DNA of 64,000 nucleotides. Source: Mugil cephalus (taxonomy: Eukaryota > Chordata > Actinopteri > Mugiliformes > Mugilidae). The notes below the pieces were generated by a model that was given only the letters and a program-made list of their open reading frames with translations, was not told the origin of the DNA and did no database searches. Made by a program: the position numbers and the translations under genes. Positions 1 to 10,342 of this stretch are shown here, piece by piece; the stretch's first letter is position 1; every line of letters begins with the position of its first letter. Location of the stretch: contig NC_061781.1 of assembly GCF_022458985.1 (NCBI RefSeq), forward strand, positions 16,023,501-16,087,500. Reading direction: 5' to 3'.

Positions 1-731
1 TCTAAAGTATGTGTACATTAGAGATGCCGCGTTGGTGTGTGGTAGCTTATTTTCAATCAGGGAAAATTGCCATGCACACATTATAGTGAAGGGTGCTGCA
101 GACGCGGCGAGAGTCGGATCCTGATGATCAATCACTCTCGGCGCATCAGTCTGCACACGAGCGCCAAAGGCCGCGGCCGCGTCAGAGACGCTCACATGAA
201 AGACACGCATACTGATAAATATTTAAGGAGCAGCCTTCGGTTCACGAAAACAATAACTCAATATGCCGTAAGTGCGCTCGGAAAGCCGACTTGTTTTTGC
301 CACATGCTAATCAGCTGTCACGACGAGGTCACACTGATGAGGCTTTCAACTTCATCCTTACTTTCTCAAAATGAACAGGTCAAGAACTGTGCTAAAGCTA
401 CACAACTAATACTTCAGTTCTCCTTGTGTTGGTAATTAGGGCAGCCATTGTTTACGACTGTGCAATCACTGACATCACTGGCAGCTCTGATGCACTTGTT
501 GGCAAACATTATCTATAATTACAGTCATCTAGAAGTCACAGTTAACTGATGTAATGAGCAAAATTAAAGCCGGGAAACAAAGATGCTCACGTCAGAGCAA
601 ATAATCAAACCTATTAAAGAAATGGAAGGACAAAAATGCAGATATTTGAAGTCAAATTCAAACTGGATTTGGTGTTATCTAATGCTGTCACCTTGGAGGA
701 TCTAACAAAGGAAATCTGCTTTCTCTCCCAG
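1..731. other. Intron of the glycine receptor gene
   Basis: Non-coding sequence left of the helix-3 exon. It ends in a polypyrimidine tract and AG acceptor at 730-731. No exon, RNA gene or recognisable repeat was seen; an open frame at 67-435 has no family resemblance. Confidence 0.7.
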
Positions 732-3365
732 GTCTCTTACGTGAAAGCCATTGATATCTGGATGGCTGTGTGTCTGCTCTTTGTATTTGCTGCATTGCTA
801 GAATATGCTGGGGTTAATTTTGTCTCCAGGCAACAGAAAGAGTTCCTTCGTCTGAGGAGAAGACAAAGGAGGAGCCACAAGGTAGGCTTTAAGGTGTTTT
901 TTTGGATGTCAAACTTTTTTTGCTGGACCTGTAAAACTTTTCTGGGGATGGCAAAGTTGACCAGCTAGATCTACTCCTTAAAATACACTGTCTGGCCAAA
1001 AAAAAGTTCCCACCTGCATTTAACTAAGCAAATAGGTAAGAGTCTCCTATTGGATAATTACTGCATGGGTGATTGTCTTTCAGCTAGGAAAAAGTTATTT
1101 AACTCCAACTGAAGCAATGACTAACTTCTCATTTCTTAAACAACCATGTGGAAAGACATATCCCATGGTCATGGAAATGTTAGTCTGTTTGAGAAGGGTC
1201 AAATCATAGGCATGCATCAAGCAGCGAAAACATCTAAGGAGATTGTGAGAAAAAGCAAAATTGGGTTAAGAACTGTCCAATGCATTATTAAAAACCGGAG
1301 GGATGGTGTGTGGTCAGAATGTGGTCGGAAAAAAATCAAACCCCAAAAAAAGGGTTCAATTTGCTAGGGAGCATAAAGATTGGACTCTAGAGCAATGGGA
1401 GAAGGTCATGTGGTCTAATGAGTCCAGATTTACCCTGTTCCAGAGTGTTGGGGAATCAGGGTAAGAAGAGAAGTAGATGAAGTGATGCTCCCATCATGTC
1501 TAGTGTCTACTGTTCAAGCCTGTGGGGGCAGTGCTATGATGTGGGGTTGCTGAAGTTGCTCAGGTCTCGGTTTAGCAACTTTATGAGGCCAAAGAATGAC
1601 ATTGCAGAAGCTTACCAAAACAATGCCACAGAGAATGCTGCTGTAATCGAAGTTAAAGGTCCAGTGAAATATACAAGTGTGTGACCTTTGTTTTGGTGGC
1701 GATGTTTTTTGTTTTGTTTGTTTTGGCCAGGCTGTGTATATTGGTTCCATTGGACTGATTTCCATAAATTTTGGCAAAACATTCCTGCTGCACTGAGGAT
1801 GAATCATAATGACTCCAGTTACAAGAAACCTTTGACTTCTTCAGTAAACATTTAAACACTGAGGTACGATGTATCGCGTTGATGGCCACCACAATAGTAG
1901 AACTCTATCTATTATGTGCAAAGATTCATTATCAACCTGGATGAAGTCTGTTTTATATGTATAGCCTCAAACTGACGCAACGGCTTGTATATTGAAAAAA
2001 CTATAGCAATCCTTCAAGTGGTAAACCTAGGGATTGTAGACCTGGTTTATTTGACACTTGTTATAAAACAGTGGTCTAATAATCCCATTCATACCAGGAG
2101 AGTTGGGGGGCACGCGGTGTAGTGGTTAGAGAAACAGCTTCTATTATCAGGCTCGCTTCTCAACGTATCCATGGCGGAGGCGCCTTGACTGAATGAATCC
2201 CAAATTGCACCCTGGGCGCTACCCAAATGGCCGCCCACTGCTCCCAGTTTCACGAATGGAGAGAAAGAACTTCCCCATGAGAGGCCAATAAAGGAATAAT
2301 TATATTCTGATAGCACAGGTCACAGACATTTAGGAGCGGCAAAACAAACAACTGCCATTTTAATAAAGACAATTTGATCAGTTAAACGCATCAACAGTTA
2401 AGCTGCCGAGGTATAAAATGTTTGGTTTTCATTAGCAACAGTCTCTGAACCCATCAGAAGACAAAAGCAGATTTTAACACTAACCTAATACAGCACTTTT
2501 TTTCCGAGAATATCACCAGAGACACCTGGTGCATAATAGCCAACGACAAATGTATAAATATTGCTCACTTTCACCAGTGGGTCCTAGACTATTGGTGACA
2601 TTTATTTAACAGAGAATCCTTGGGGGTGGCATTTTAAGCCCTTGATTTGGACCATTTAACTTAACAGGATAAAAAAGGAGGAAACCTCAGGTGCAACAGA
2701 GCAGGGATCCGTCTTACAAAGAGGGCACTGATGCAATAGATGTTGCGTGCACTGAATCGTAATAGTAATAAATGCAAAACCACCGAAATACCCATCAGCC
2801 TAACTCCTGACAGCATCTACAAACGAAGAAGTGCACCGAAGGAGCGTACCATTATTTTTGTTTTGCCTGAGTTAAGATTCATCTCCTAAAGCAGTCGTCT
2901 GTGGTGCAGCAGTCTATATGTTATTTATGTGATTTATTTTCGTTATGTATTTTTAATATCTCATTATTAATGTTCATCGCTCGCTGCAGAAACACAAGCC
3001 CGTGGCCATTAATGAGTAAAACATAACATGTAAACTACAGTCTAGCTGAACCAGATGTGCGCATTTTTTTTTTTTTTTTTCAGGATGATGATATGCGTGA
3101 AGGCCGCTTTAATTTAGCTGGCTACAACATGAGTCAGTGTCTGCCAACAAAGGACGGCTCAGCTGTTAAGAACGCTGCTCCGGCCCCGAACCCTCCACCA
3201 TCAGTCCCTAAGGACGTCGATACTATGAAGAAAAAGTTTGTGGACAGAGCCAAGAGGATAGACACGATCTCCAGGGCCGCATTTCCTCTGGCTTTCCTCA
3301 TCTTCAACGTCTTCTACTGGGTTACCTACAAGATCATCCGACACGAGGACATCCACACAAAGTAA
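732..3365 (+). CDS. glra2: Glycine receptor alpha subunit, 3' end (last two coding exons), glra2-like
   Basis: Partial gene cut by the left window edge. Coding exons seen are 732-881 (50 codons) and 3084-3365 (93 codons plus TAA), both joined in phase 0 across a 2.2-kb intron with a GT donor at 882 and a T-rich AG acceptor at 3083. The first exon encodes transmembrane helix 3 ([20 protein letters not shown]) and the start of the basic cytoplasmic loop ([10 protein letters not shown]). The second encodes the rest of the loop, helix 4 ([20 protein letters not shown]) and the short C-terminal tail ending HEDIHTK. Members form pentameric glycine-gated chloride channels at inhibitory synapses. The loop motif FLRLRRRQ and the tail KIIRHED resemble GLRA2 more than GLRA1 (which ends KIVRREDVHNQ), and the neighbours fancb and mospd2 also flank human GLRA2. 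The ligand-binding domain and helices 1-2 must lie upstream of the window. A different alpha paralogue is possible but less likely. Confidence 0.9.
986..1736 (+). mobile_element. Decayed Tc1/mariner-like transposon in the glra2 intron
   Basis: The ends form imperfect inverted repeats: CACTGTCTGGCC at 986-997 against the reverse complement CACAGCCTGGCC at the right end (10 of 12 match). Both ends are flanked by TA, the Tc1 target duplication. Inside are transposase pieces on the plus strand: a helix-turn-helix part (about 1146-1364, with [20 protein letters not shown]) and a catalytic-core part (about 1363-1452, with [17 protein letters not shown]). The two parts are in different frames and the usual Asp of the WSDES motif is Asn, so the copy is dead. 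At about 750 bp it is also roughly half the length of a full Tc1 element, so an internal stretch is missing. Confidence 0.85.
2105..2312 (+). repeat. SINE-like short interspersed repeat
   Basis: The left part carries a tRNA-like A-box segment (GGTGTAGTGGTTAGAG near 2115-2130). The right part has the look of a fish SINE tail: CCGCCCACTGCTCCCAG near 2231-2247, then a CCCCATGAGAGGCCAATAAAGG-type ending and an AT-rich tail. I recognise the layout rather than a named family. A clear B box is not visible, so the tRNA origin is inferred. Confidence 0.5.
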
Positions 3366-5216
3366 AGACTTTACCCTCGACAGATAAAATTATATTTTTA
3401 ATTTCTCAGATTGAGAAATGCTTGGAGTGGAAGGTGGGGCGAGAGGGAGAGAAGGGAAGGCTGTGCATTGAGAGGCACCATGGTGGTAATGATAATGGTG
3501 GTGTTCTTTCAGGGATTAACGTACAATGTTCATGCATCACACAGTAATGCTCATGTTCTGATAATGTGAACAGCTCTTGAGATACAGTGGCTTTACTTGT
3601 ACTTGTACTGCTGCAAAATATTTTCTGAAGAATCGAGACTTAGTAACATGCTGGAGAAGACGGACCAAAATCTTTTTGAATCCTGCCTTGGCATTTGTGC
3701 AACTAAGGAACAAAGTAACATTCCACAGATCCATAACTGTGAGGTAGCTTAGTTAGACCTTTCTGTGATTGCAAAATTTCTTATCTAAGGATATTTAGGA
3801 CTGTTTTATAGTGCACTATTGTCACAGCTTCTGATCTATACAAGCAGAGAACACACAGATGCATCTCTCAAACATTAGGCAGCAGCACACGTCTCAGGCA
3901 TGAGTGTGAACAACGCAGATGAAAAATCTGGAATTGGATACTGCATTTTTATGAAATACCTGAGGCCTTAGATATCAAAGATTTGACGAGATGAAGTGCT
4001 ACGTGTCTCTATTTTTTCAAGCATCTTCTATTGTTGAGCGGTCTCTCATAGCCAAACGCACGAACGTTGGAGCTTTTCTACCAGACATGGCCAGACATCC
4101 AAAGGTACTTCTTGATGTTGAGTCCCTGTTCTCTAAGTGAATTATAAATAATATTCACGGTCACCTATAATCACTGTAAGTTATTATTGATGTTTTTCTT
4201 TTCCCCATTTTTTTTGCCGTTCAATCTGAGGTATTTCATTATATAAATTGCCATATAGAGCTAGGTTCATAAAAGTGTGATGGTGTACAGGTAAGGCCAC
4301 AAACTATGAACATGCACTACATTATTCAGTGTTGTTATTTGCCCATATCCAGCATAGACTGTATATAAATATGGACAACGCGTTCCCACTTCCTTGCATT
4401 AGCCAAACGCTAGTTTCCCGGAGATACGGGTGGAGCCATCTTGTGAGTTTCAAGTCTTGCGCAGACTCACTTGCATTTTTGTTTAATTATTACTGCGTTC
4501 TGCCCTACCTCCACCAGTTACAAAGAAATGTTGGATTATACACTGTACACATTTATTTTTTCTAACTCATTTCGCAGAACTGTTGGCATGGCAACTTGTA
4601 AAAACCTATCAAAAAAGTGGACACTTAAACATGCATCAGCATTATATTAAGTACCTAAAATGACATTAACCATCCTTGAAAAAATGTATATTTTATGTGT
4701 AGTTTAGTGTTTTATTTTATCCCTTCGACTAACGTAGAGGAGGTGGAGCTTAGGGCCTATACTGCAAACAGTCACCAGGGGGAGCTCTACTTGCTTTGGC
4801 TACACGTTTGAGGAGTTGTTCCATTGTCCATCTTCATACAGTCTATGATATCCACATGAATTCATTTATATTCCAGGTAAATACTCGAGGTATCCTAGGT
4901 ATGGTTTTAGAGATTGTTTTTTTGTTGGTAGATTTAGTATATTGAAATATTTATTGTAAAGGGGGGGGGGGGTTATGTTTATAAAATGATGTCTTTCTGT
5001 ATACTTCTTCAACATCTGCTGTGGACTGTTTCTCTTCACTCGTTTGTTGCTGGATGGTGTTGATAGATGAACTCGAGAGCGAAGGATAGATCTGCATAAA
5101 GTTTGTGGTACAGAGCAGGTAATGGCCCTTGCACTCCTGATATACTGTGGTGAAGAACTCTTTTCTTGAATGCTATTCATGAAAAAAGGTTATTTACAGG
5201 CCTGTATATCAATAAA
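3366..5216 (+). other. glra2: glra2 3' untranslated region (probable)
   Basis: Sequence after the stop codon with no coding potential. The clearest poly(A) hexamer is AATAAA at 5211-5216, so the untranslated region may be about 1.85 kb; an earlier cleavage site is possible. A MITE lies within it at 4353-4847, and a G run sits near 4962-4973. Confidence 0.5.
4353..4847. mobile_element. MITE with hAT-like 8-bp target duplication
   Basis: The left end CATAGACTGTATATAAATAT and the right end, which reads CATAGACTGTATGAAGATGG on the reverse strand, are inverted repeats. The flanks are ATATCCAG (4345-4352) and ATATCCAC (4848-4855), an 8-bp duplication with one mismatch, which fits hAT-type insertion. 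No transposase is present, so it is non-autonomous. It lies in the presumed glra2 3' untranslated region. Confidence 0.7.
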
Positions 5217-7818
5217 ATTGACAGTGCACCATGTTTACTCTACTTCCACCTCTCCTGTCATGAATGAAGTAGCGACCAATGTTCTGTATCGCTTGATATT
5301 TTCCTACATTTGTTTATAAGACCACAGCCTGTGTGTCTTCCTTCTCATTTAAAAAAAAGAAAACATGTCTTCCCCTCACCGAGCCGATAAGTCAAGGTGG
5401 TGACACTTGCCCACGGATCGCTGGGTGGCCCGGGGTGACGCAGATATGATCTGACAGTGGGATTCCATTAATGTATGATAATGGAGAACAGAGATTCCAT
5501 CAGTTGGTGCTCGCCTACCAGCTGGCTTCAAAATATTGGCATGGCTTCACAGGCAGGAGAGGACAAGTGTATTCGATTCATCATTACACATCAACAAAGA
5601 TGCTCCTTAGATGGTTTCCACCTGTTGTTCCTGCCAATGTAACAAGTATCCCAAATAAATTACCATCGGAGAGAAGAGTGATCACATCAGCTCTTGATAT
5701 AAAGCCATTACATTATGTGATTCATAATGCCAGTCATTGGCGTACTGTGAGTAATGCTACAATCCATTAACCATCCTATTTGTTGAGAGAGAAGATGCAT
5801 GGGCTGCGGTGGGTTTACCGGGGAGGTCGCATAAATTATCCAACTGCTCTTTTAATGATCAAAACACAGGGATTATAAACTAATCACTGATACTAATCCT
5901 CATATGGGGGAAAAAAAAAAAAAAAAGAAAACATCCATTTTTCAGCCGTGCTCACACCGCTGCCCAGCGCTATTGCTGTTTAAAATATGCAAGTACGCAG
6001 CAGCCTCCGCGCAATCAACCCCAGCATAACGACGTATGGGAGGAGAATTATTTGCAGCTTATAAATCTGTTTAAGGAGGGAAACAACTTTTCATCATTTA
6101 TACGGTTTATTGGGGCTGCGTTGTGAGGTCTGAGAGAGGCGAGAAACGAGGGTTACCATAGCAACTGCACAGTACTTGATAGGGACAGTGTGAGAGAGAA
6201 GCGGGAAACTAATGAAGTTAAGGCCACTTGTGCATGGTGTTACCAACGGCAGCACTTACGCCTGAACATAAATACCGCCGTGAAGGAGAGTCTGTATTAT
6301 GCACCAGGTGTGGGCTTTTCAAATACTGTGATGACCTCTACTCATTTCCTTGCAGTTTTCCATCTAAAGCCTGCCTTGACAAGAACATTATAAAACAGTG
6401 AAAAATGCGACTTCAACAATATCCATGGCAACTGAACAGCTGATGCTGGCCATGGTTCAGAGTGGAAAAGCTCCAGAAAATTAAGTAGACCTTGTATTGA
6501 GGTCACTAGTTTTCAGATTTCTGCAGCCAGTTTTTTATTTCACGTGATACGAATGAGTTGCTCTGGCACGTTGAATTATTATGAAGCATTATGCCTTGGG
6601 ACGTGATAAAGATCTCAAACAAAGGAGTTGAATAATTCAGATTCAACAACAAGAACATCTCTTTGAGATAACGCGTTCACTACTTTACTCAGGCTGTGAA
6701 CCACGCATAATGTGGTGGATATAATCAATGGCCTACCTCTTCGTTTGGTTGACCCGACGAGTTCAGGAGTCTGGAGGAGAAGGAACCCCGTGACCCGGAT
6801 CAATAACGGTCACCCGGCGGCCTCGTCACGCAGTAGCAACATCCATCATTAGGGAGGTCTCGGCATGACATCATTAAGGCACAAGCTGGGATTGAAATGT
6901 AAACAAACGGGCCACCCAAACAGAAAGTACACTTAGTGTAGGAAGACATAGAACAAGACAGAAAGTCCTAAGCTTCAAATTTGTAAGGTGAAACATTTAA
7001 AGGTGCGGCTATCGTCCTAATTAGAAAAAAAAAAAGTACGGCAGTCCATTTCCACTAGGAAAAAAGGAAATGAAAGTAAAAAAAAATAATCAATTGATTT
7101 GGAGTCAACATGATACATTGGTGATTGATAAACTGAAATGAACAGTTCAATACATAGAGCAATATGGCAATAATAGAACCCAACTCCCTCATCTTTATCT
7201 TTCCAAGCACCTCCAAGGACAACCTATTTTAGCCCCATAATATACCATGTATTGCTTTAGATAGATGACACCAAGATTGTGGTTCATTCTAGTTGAGGTG
7301 CAAAAAGTCAAATTTAAACCCTCGTAGCAATTTCAATATTCAGCGCTGACACAGAGAAAAGGATTATTTGTGTTGGTAACAATGCCTATGGCTGTGTTCT
7401 GATTAAAGCTATCAAACAACCCACTGCATTCAGGGTTTCTTTGGTGATTTCCATCCGAGATAGGCCAGATATTTTCCTAGTTTAATGCGGCTCTACGTCC
7501 TGTTTCAGTAAAAATAAGTATAAACCTCACATGATCAAAATCTGGGTTCTTCTCACAAACTGCTCACATTATAAGAATCATCTTCCAAATAGTGCTACAG
7601 TGCGACCACATTCAAGCTACCGCTTCAATGCAAAATCACAAAAGGCAATTTGCTTTGTCCATTGTGGGCTTCTGTAGGATCATGGTAATAATTACACACT
7701 AGAGAAAAAATCCATTTCTGCTCGTTAAAATGAACTAATTACATAAGTAAACGCAAATTAGACCTTTTATCATTATTAAGTTTGGTTTTGCTGTTTATGT
7801 CATAATTTTGAGGCATTA

Positions 7819-8175
7819 CACTGATCAGGCACAACATTATGACCACTTTCCTCATATTGTGTAGGTCTCCCCTGTGCTTCCAAAACAAGGTTGTGACTCA
7901 TCAGAGACTGGACATGGACCTTTTGAGGGTGTCCTTTGGTGTCTAACAGAATGGTGTTAGTGGCGGCCTTTGGGTTGAGAGTCTGTGGTTCAATCCACAG
8001 ATACTTGCTATGGGGTGGGGGGGTGCCTAGTCTGGTCTAGGTGTGTGGTCCATGTATAAGTAACACACGAATATCAGTTCCAAAAGTTTCCCAGTAGAAA
8101 ATTGGATTGTCACAAGATCAAGGTCAATGTTATTTGCTTCTTCTGTCAGTGGTTTCAATGTTGTGCTCTGTGTGT
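7819..8175 (-). mobile_element. Tc1-type MITE, copy 1
   Basis: Begins after a TA with CACTGATCAGGCACAACATT, the terminal repeat of a common fish Tc1-like family. It continues with the family's ATTATGACCAC and TTGTGTAGGTCTCCC blocks. The right end, GTCAGTGGTTTCAATGTTGTG, is a decayed inverted copy of the left end. There is no transposase frame. It belongs with the copies at 9.7, 34.7, 41.9 and 45.5 kb. Confidence 0.75.
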
Positions 8176-8929
8176 CTGAGCTACCACATGTGTAGCACAT
8201 AAATAACTTTTGTTTTCTACACAGTAATAAGCTTCTACACAGATGTAACAGAGCCTATGACGGCTGACATCCACACGCAGGAATGTGCGATCCATCACTT
8301 CTTGTGTATCCTCCTCATTATGGAGAACGGGGGTTTTTCGGCAGAGGTTTAAAAACCCCGCAGTGTTCATACCCCGTTCAGGGTGAATAGAAGTTAACGG
8401 GCAGTAATGGGATGACAAAGCATATATTTTACTTGGGTGGCAGTCCATTTCCTCTCCGGGCATTTGCTGGTGTTATTTACTCTAGAGGTTTCAAATTTCT
8501 TTTTCTTTTTTTTTTTTATTGCTAGAAGTGACAGAGGTGTTTGTATCACAGCCAAAAAACAAGGGGAGGGTGGGGGGGGGGGGGTGATCTCTTTTTGCAC
8601 GGCATCAAAAGGAGCAAAATAAAGAGTTTGTGTGTGATCAGCTTGCACAGTCGCCGACTTTGAGTTAGTTAACAGAGCTGCAGAGCTTTGTTTACACTCC
8701 ACCATAGATTTCCTGCTTGTGCAAGCCTTCATTACCCTACAGCAGCATTGAAGTCATGACGAAACCCATTAGGAATCACTCATGAAAATTTGTTATATAT
8801 ATTTAGTTATTTAGATGCAATGACGCAGACTACAAACAAATGGAGTAGTTCCCAGAACCAACTGGATTCAATTCCCATTAAGAGGAGGAGAAACGCTCAC
8901 CATCCACTTTAAGTCGCCACTAGTGGTCA

Positions 8930-9270
8930 AGCCGCACAGTCCTCGTGTGTCCTGCGAACTGAAGGATTTGATGTTTACTCGGATGAAGAGAAATGTAGCT
9001 ACAGCGCCGAGAGTATGCGCTGCGTCGCAGGAGAAAGAGCATGCGGGGACTTTTTTTTTCCTTTTTACATCATTTCACAGTCAAATAACTGAAACACGAG
9101 GGGGAAAGTACCACTAAAAGCTTTCAGTCAACTACAGCCGGCGAGTACATTTATAAAGCCTCATCCGCCGCGAGTTTATTCATAACGCCAACAGTTTCTC
9201 ACAGCGGGACGAAAGCGATCTCTGTCTCCGACTGAATATCACGCAGCAGCAGCTACGGGCATGAAAGAGG
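8930..9270. promoter_or_regulatory. CpG-rich segment, possible orphan CpG island
   Basis: CpG dinucleotides are clustered here (about two dozen in 340 bp, by eye, including GCGCCGAGAG and CCGCCGCGAG stretches) within otherwise AT-rich DNA. No coding exon is attached. It could be a promoter of an unrecognised transcript, an enhancer, or chance. Confidence 0.35.
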
Positions 9271-9738
9271 GTTTTTGATAACAAAGCCTCTAAAGGGACA
9301 TGAAGACAGAGAGCGGGCTGAGCAGAGAGCCGTGTCACAACAGTATCAGATTAAGGCTGTGAAAACCAGAGGTGATGGAAATGGGCTGAGGCTCTACACG
9401 GCAATAGACAGTGGTTAGATATAAACCCCAAGAGGCTGTCTGAGTGACCAGACGCACACGGTCCTGCTTGGGGTATGAGAAAACAACCAATGGGGGCGAG
9501 GATATGAAGAACCCTGTTTTCATGAAAGGGATGGTGGTGTTTCTTTGAAGCAGGGCCGTATGAGGTCCTTATTCATAGTCAGTATTTTACATCGAGTGCG
9601 TGGTGGCCAGCACGACACTAGTTCAGAGTAAACACTGAAGAAATATTAGCGAGTCATCAGTTTAAAGGTATGTTGTATTCAGAATCAGGGCTTTACTTCA
9701 TTACGCATCCTTTATTAACAGGGAACTGGAGCACAGTC

Positions 9739-10031
9739 GACCATCCATAACATTATGACCACCTTCCTAATATTGTGCAGGTCTCCCTTGTGCCTCCAAA
9801 AGAAGTTGTTGTGACTCATTGGAGAATAGACATGGTCCTTCTTAGGGCGTCCTGTGGTGTCTGCATCCTGCTGGGGATGGATGCTGAACATCAAGGGGTG
9901 TCATTGGTCTAGGTGGTTGGCACATGTCTTAAGTAACGTCCACACGAACGTCAAGCCTAAAAGTTTCCCGGCGGATCACGAGATGTCATTCACTTCACCT
10001 GTCACTGGTTTTAATGTTGTGGCTGATTGGT
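9739..10031 (-). mobile_element. Tc1-type MITE, copy 2
   Basis: Contains the family blocks CATAACATTATGACCACCTT at the left and CACTGGTTTTAATGTTGTGG near the right end, finishing GGCTGATTGG. It is shorter than copy 1 through internal loss. It ends about 75 bp from the predicted fancb poly(A) signal. Confidence 0.75.
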
Positions 10032-10105
10032 ATGTGTCTCTCTCTTTGAAGCCGTCACATTCATTTGGATCCAAATTCATATGTTAATGCAAGGGAAAAC
10101 AAAGC

Positions 10106-10111
10106 TTTATT
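10106..10111 (-). other. fancb: fancb poly(A) signal (AATAAA on the minus strand)
   Basis: TTTATT on the plus strand, which is AATAAA on the fancb strand, about 230 bp after the stop codon. It is the first good hexamer downstream. Confidence 0.5.
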
Positions 10112-10342
10112 GATTTTCTTGCTAAAATATGTTTTTTGCTTCTGACCTTGTACACAAGCGTTCATGGCTTGGCTGCTGGGAGCGTGCTAACGACCGTCTG
10201 GTCACAAATACACACAAAACCCCAACCCTGCCAGACAAGCCCATTTCAAAGAATCCAAACTATTCTTTTAAGCCGAAACCTTGATCCTGGCATCATTGAC
10301 TTAGCGACGGGATTTGCAACAGTAATCAAGTCTGGAGGCACA

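Larger units (their letters stand above)
5217..10105. other. Intergenic region between glra2 and fancb
   Basis: About 4.9 kb without a supported gene. It holds two Tc1-type MITE copies (near 7.8-8.2 kb and 9.7-10.0 kb), simple A, T and G runs (for example 5908-5925 and 8572-8584), and a CpG-rich segment at about 8930-9270. The short open frames here show no family resemblance. Confidence 0.7.

Noticed and set aside
67-435. 122-aa open frame in the glra2 intron
   Set aside because: No recognisable domain, no family resemblance, and it lies in the intron left of the helix-3 exon. Treated as chance.
2089-2316. 75-aa minus-strand frame
   Set aside because: Falls within the SINE-like repeat.
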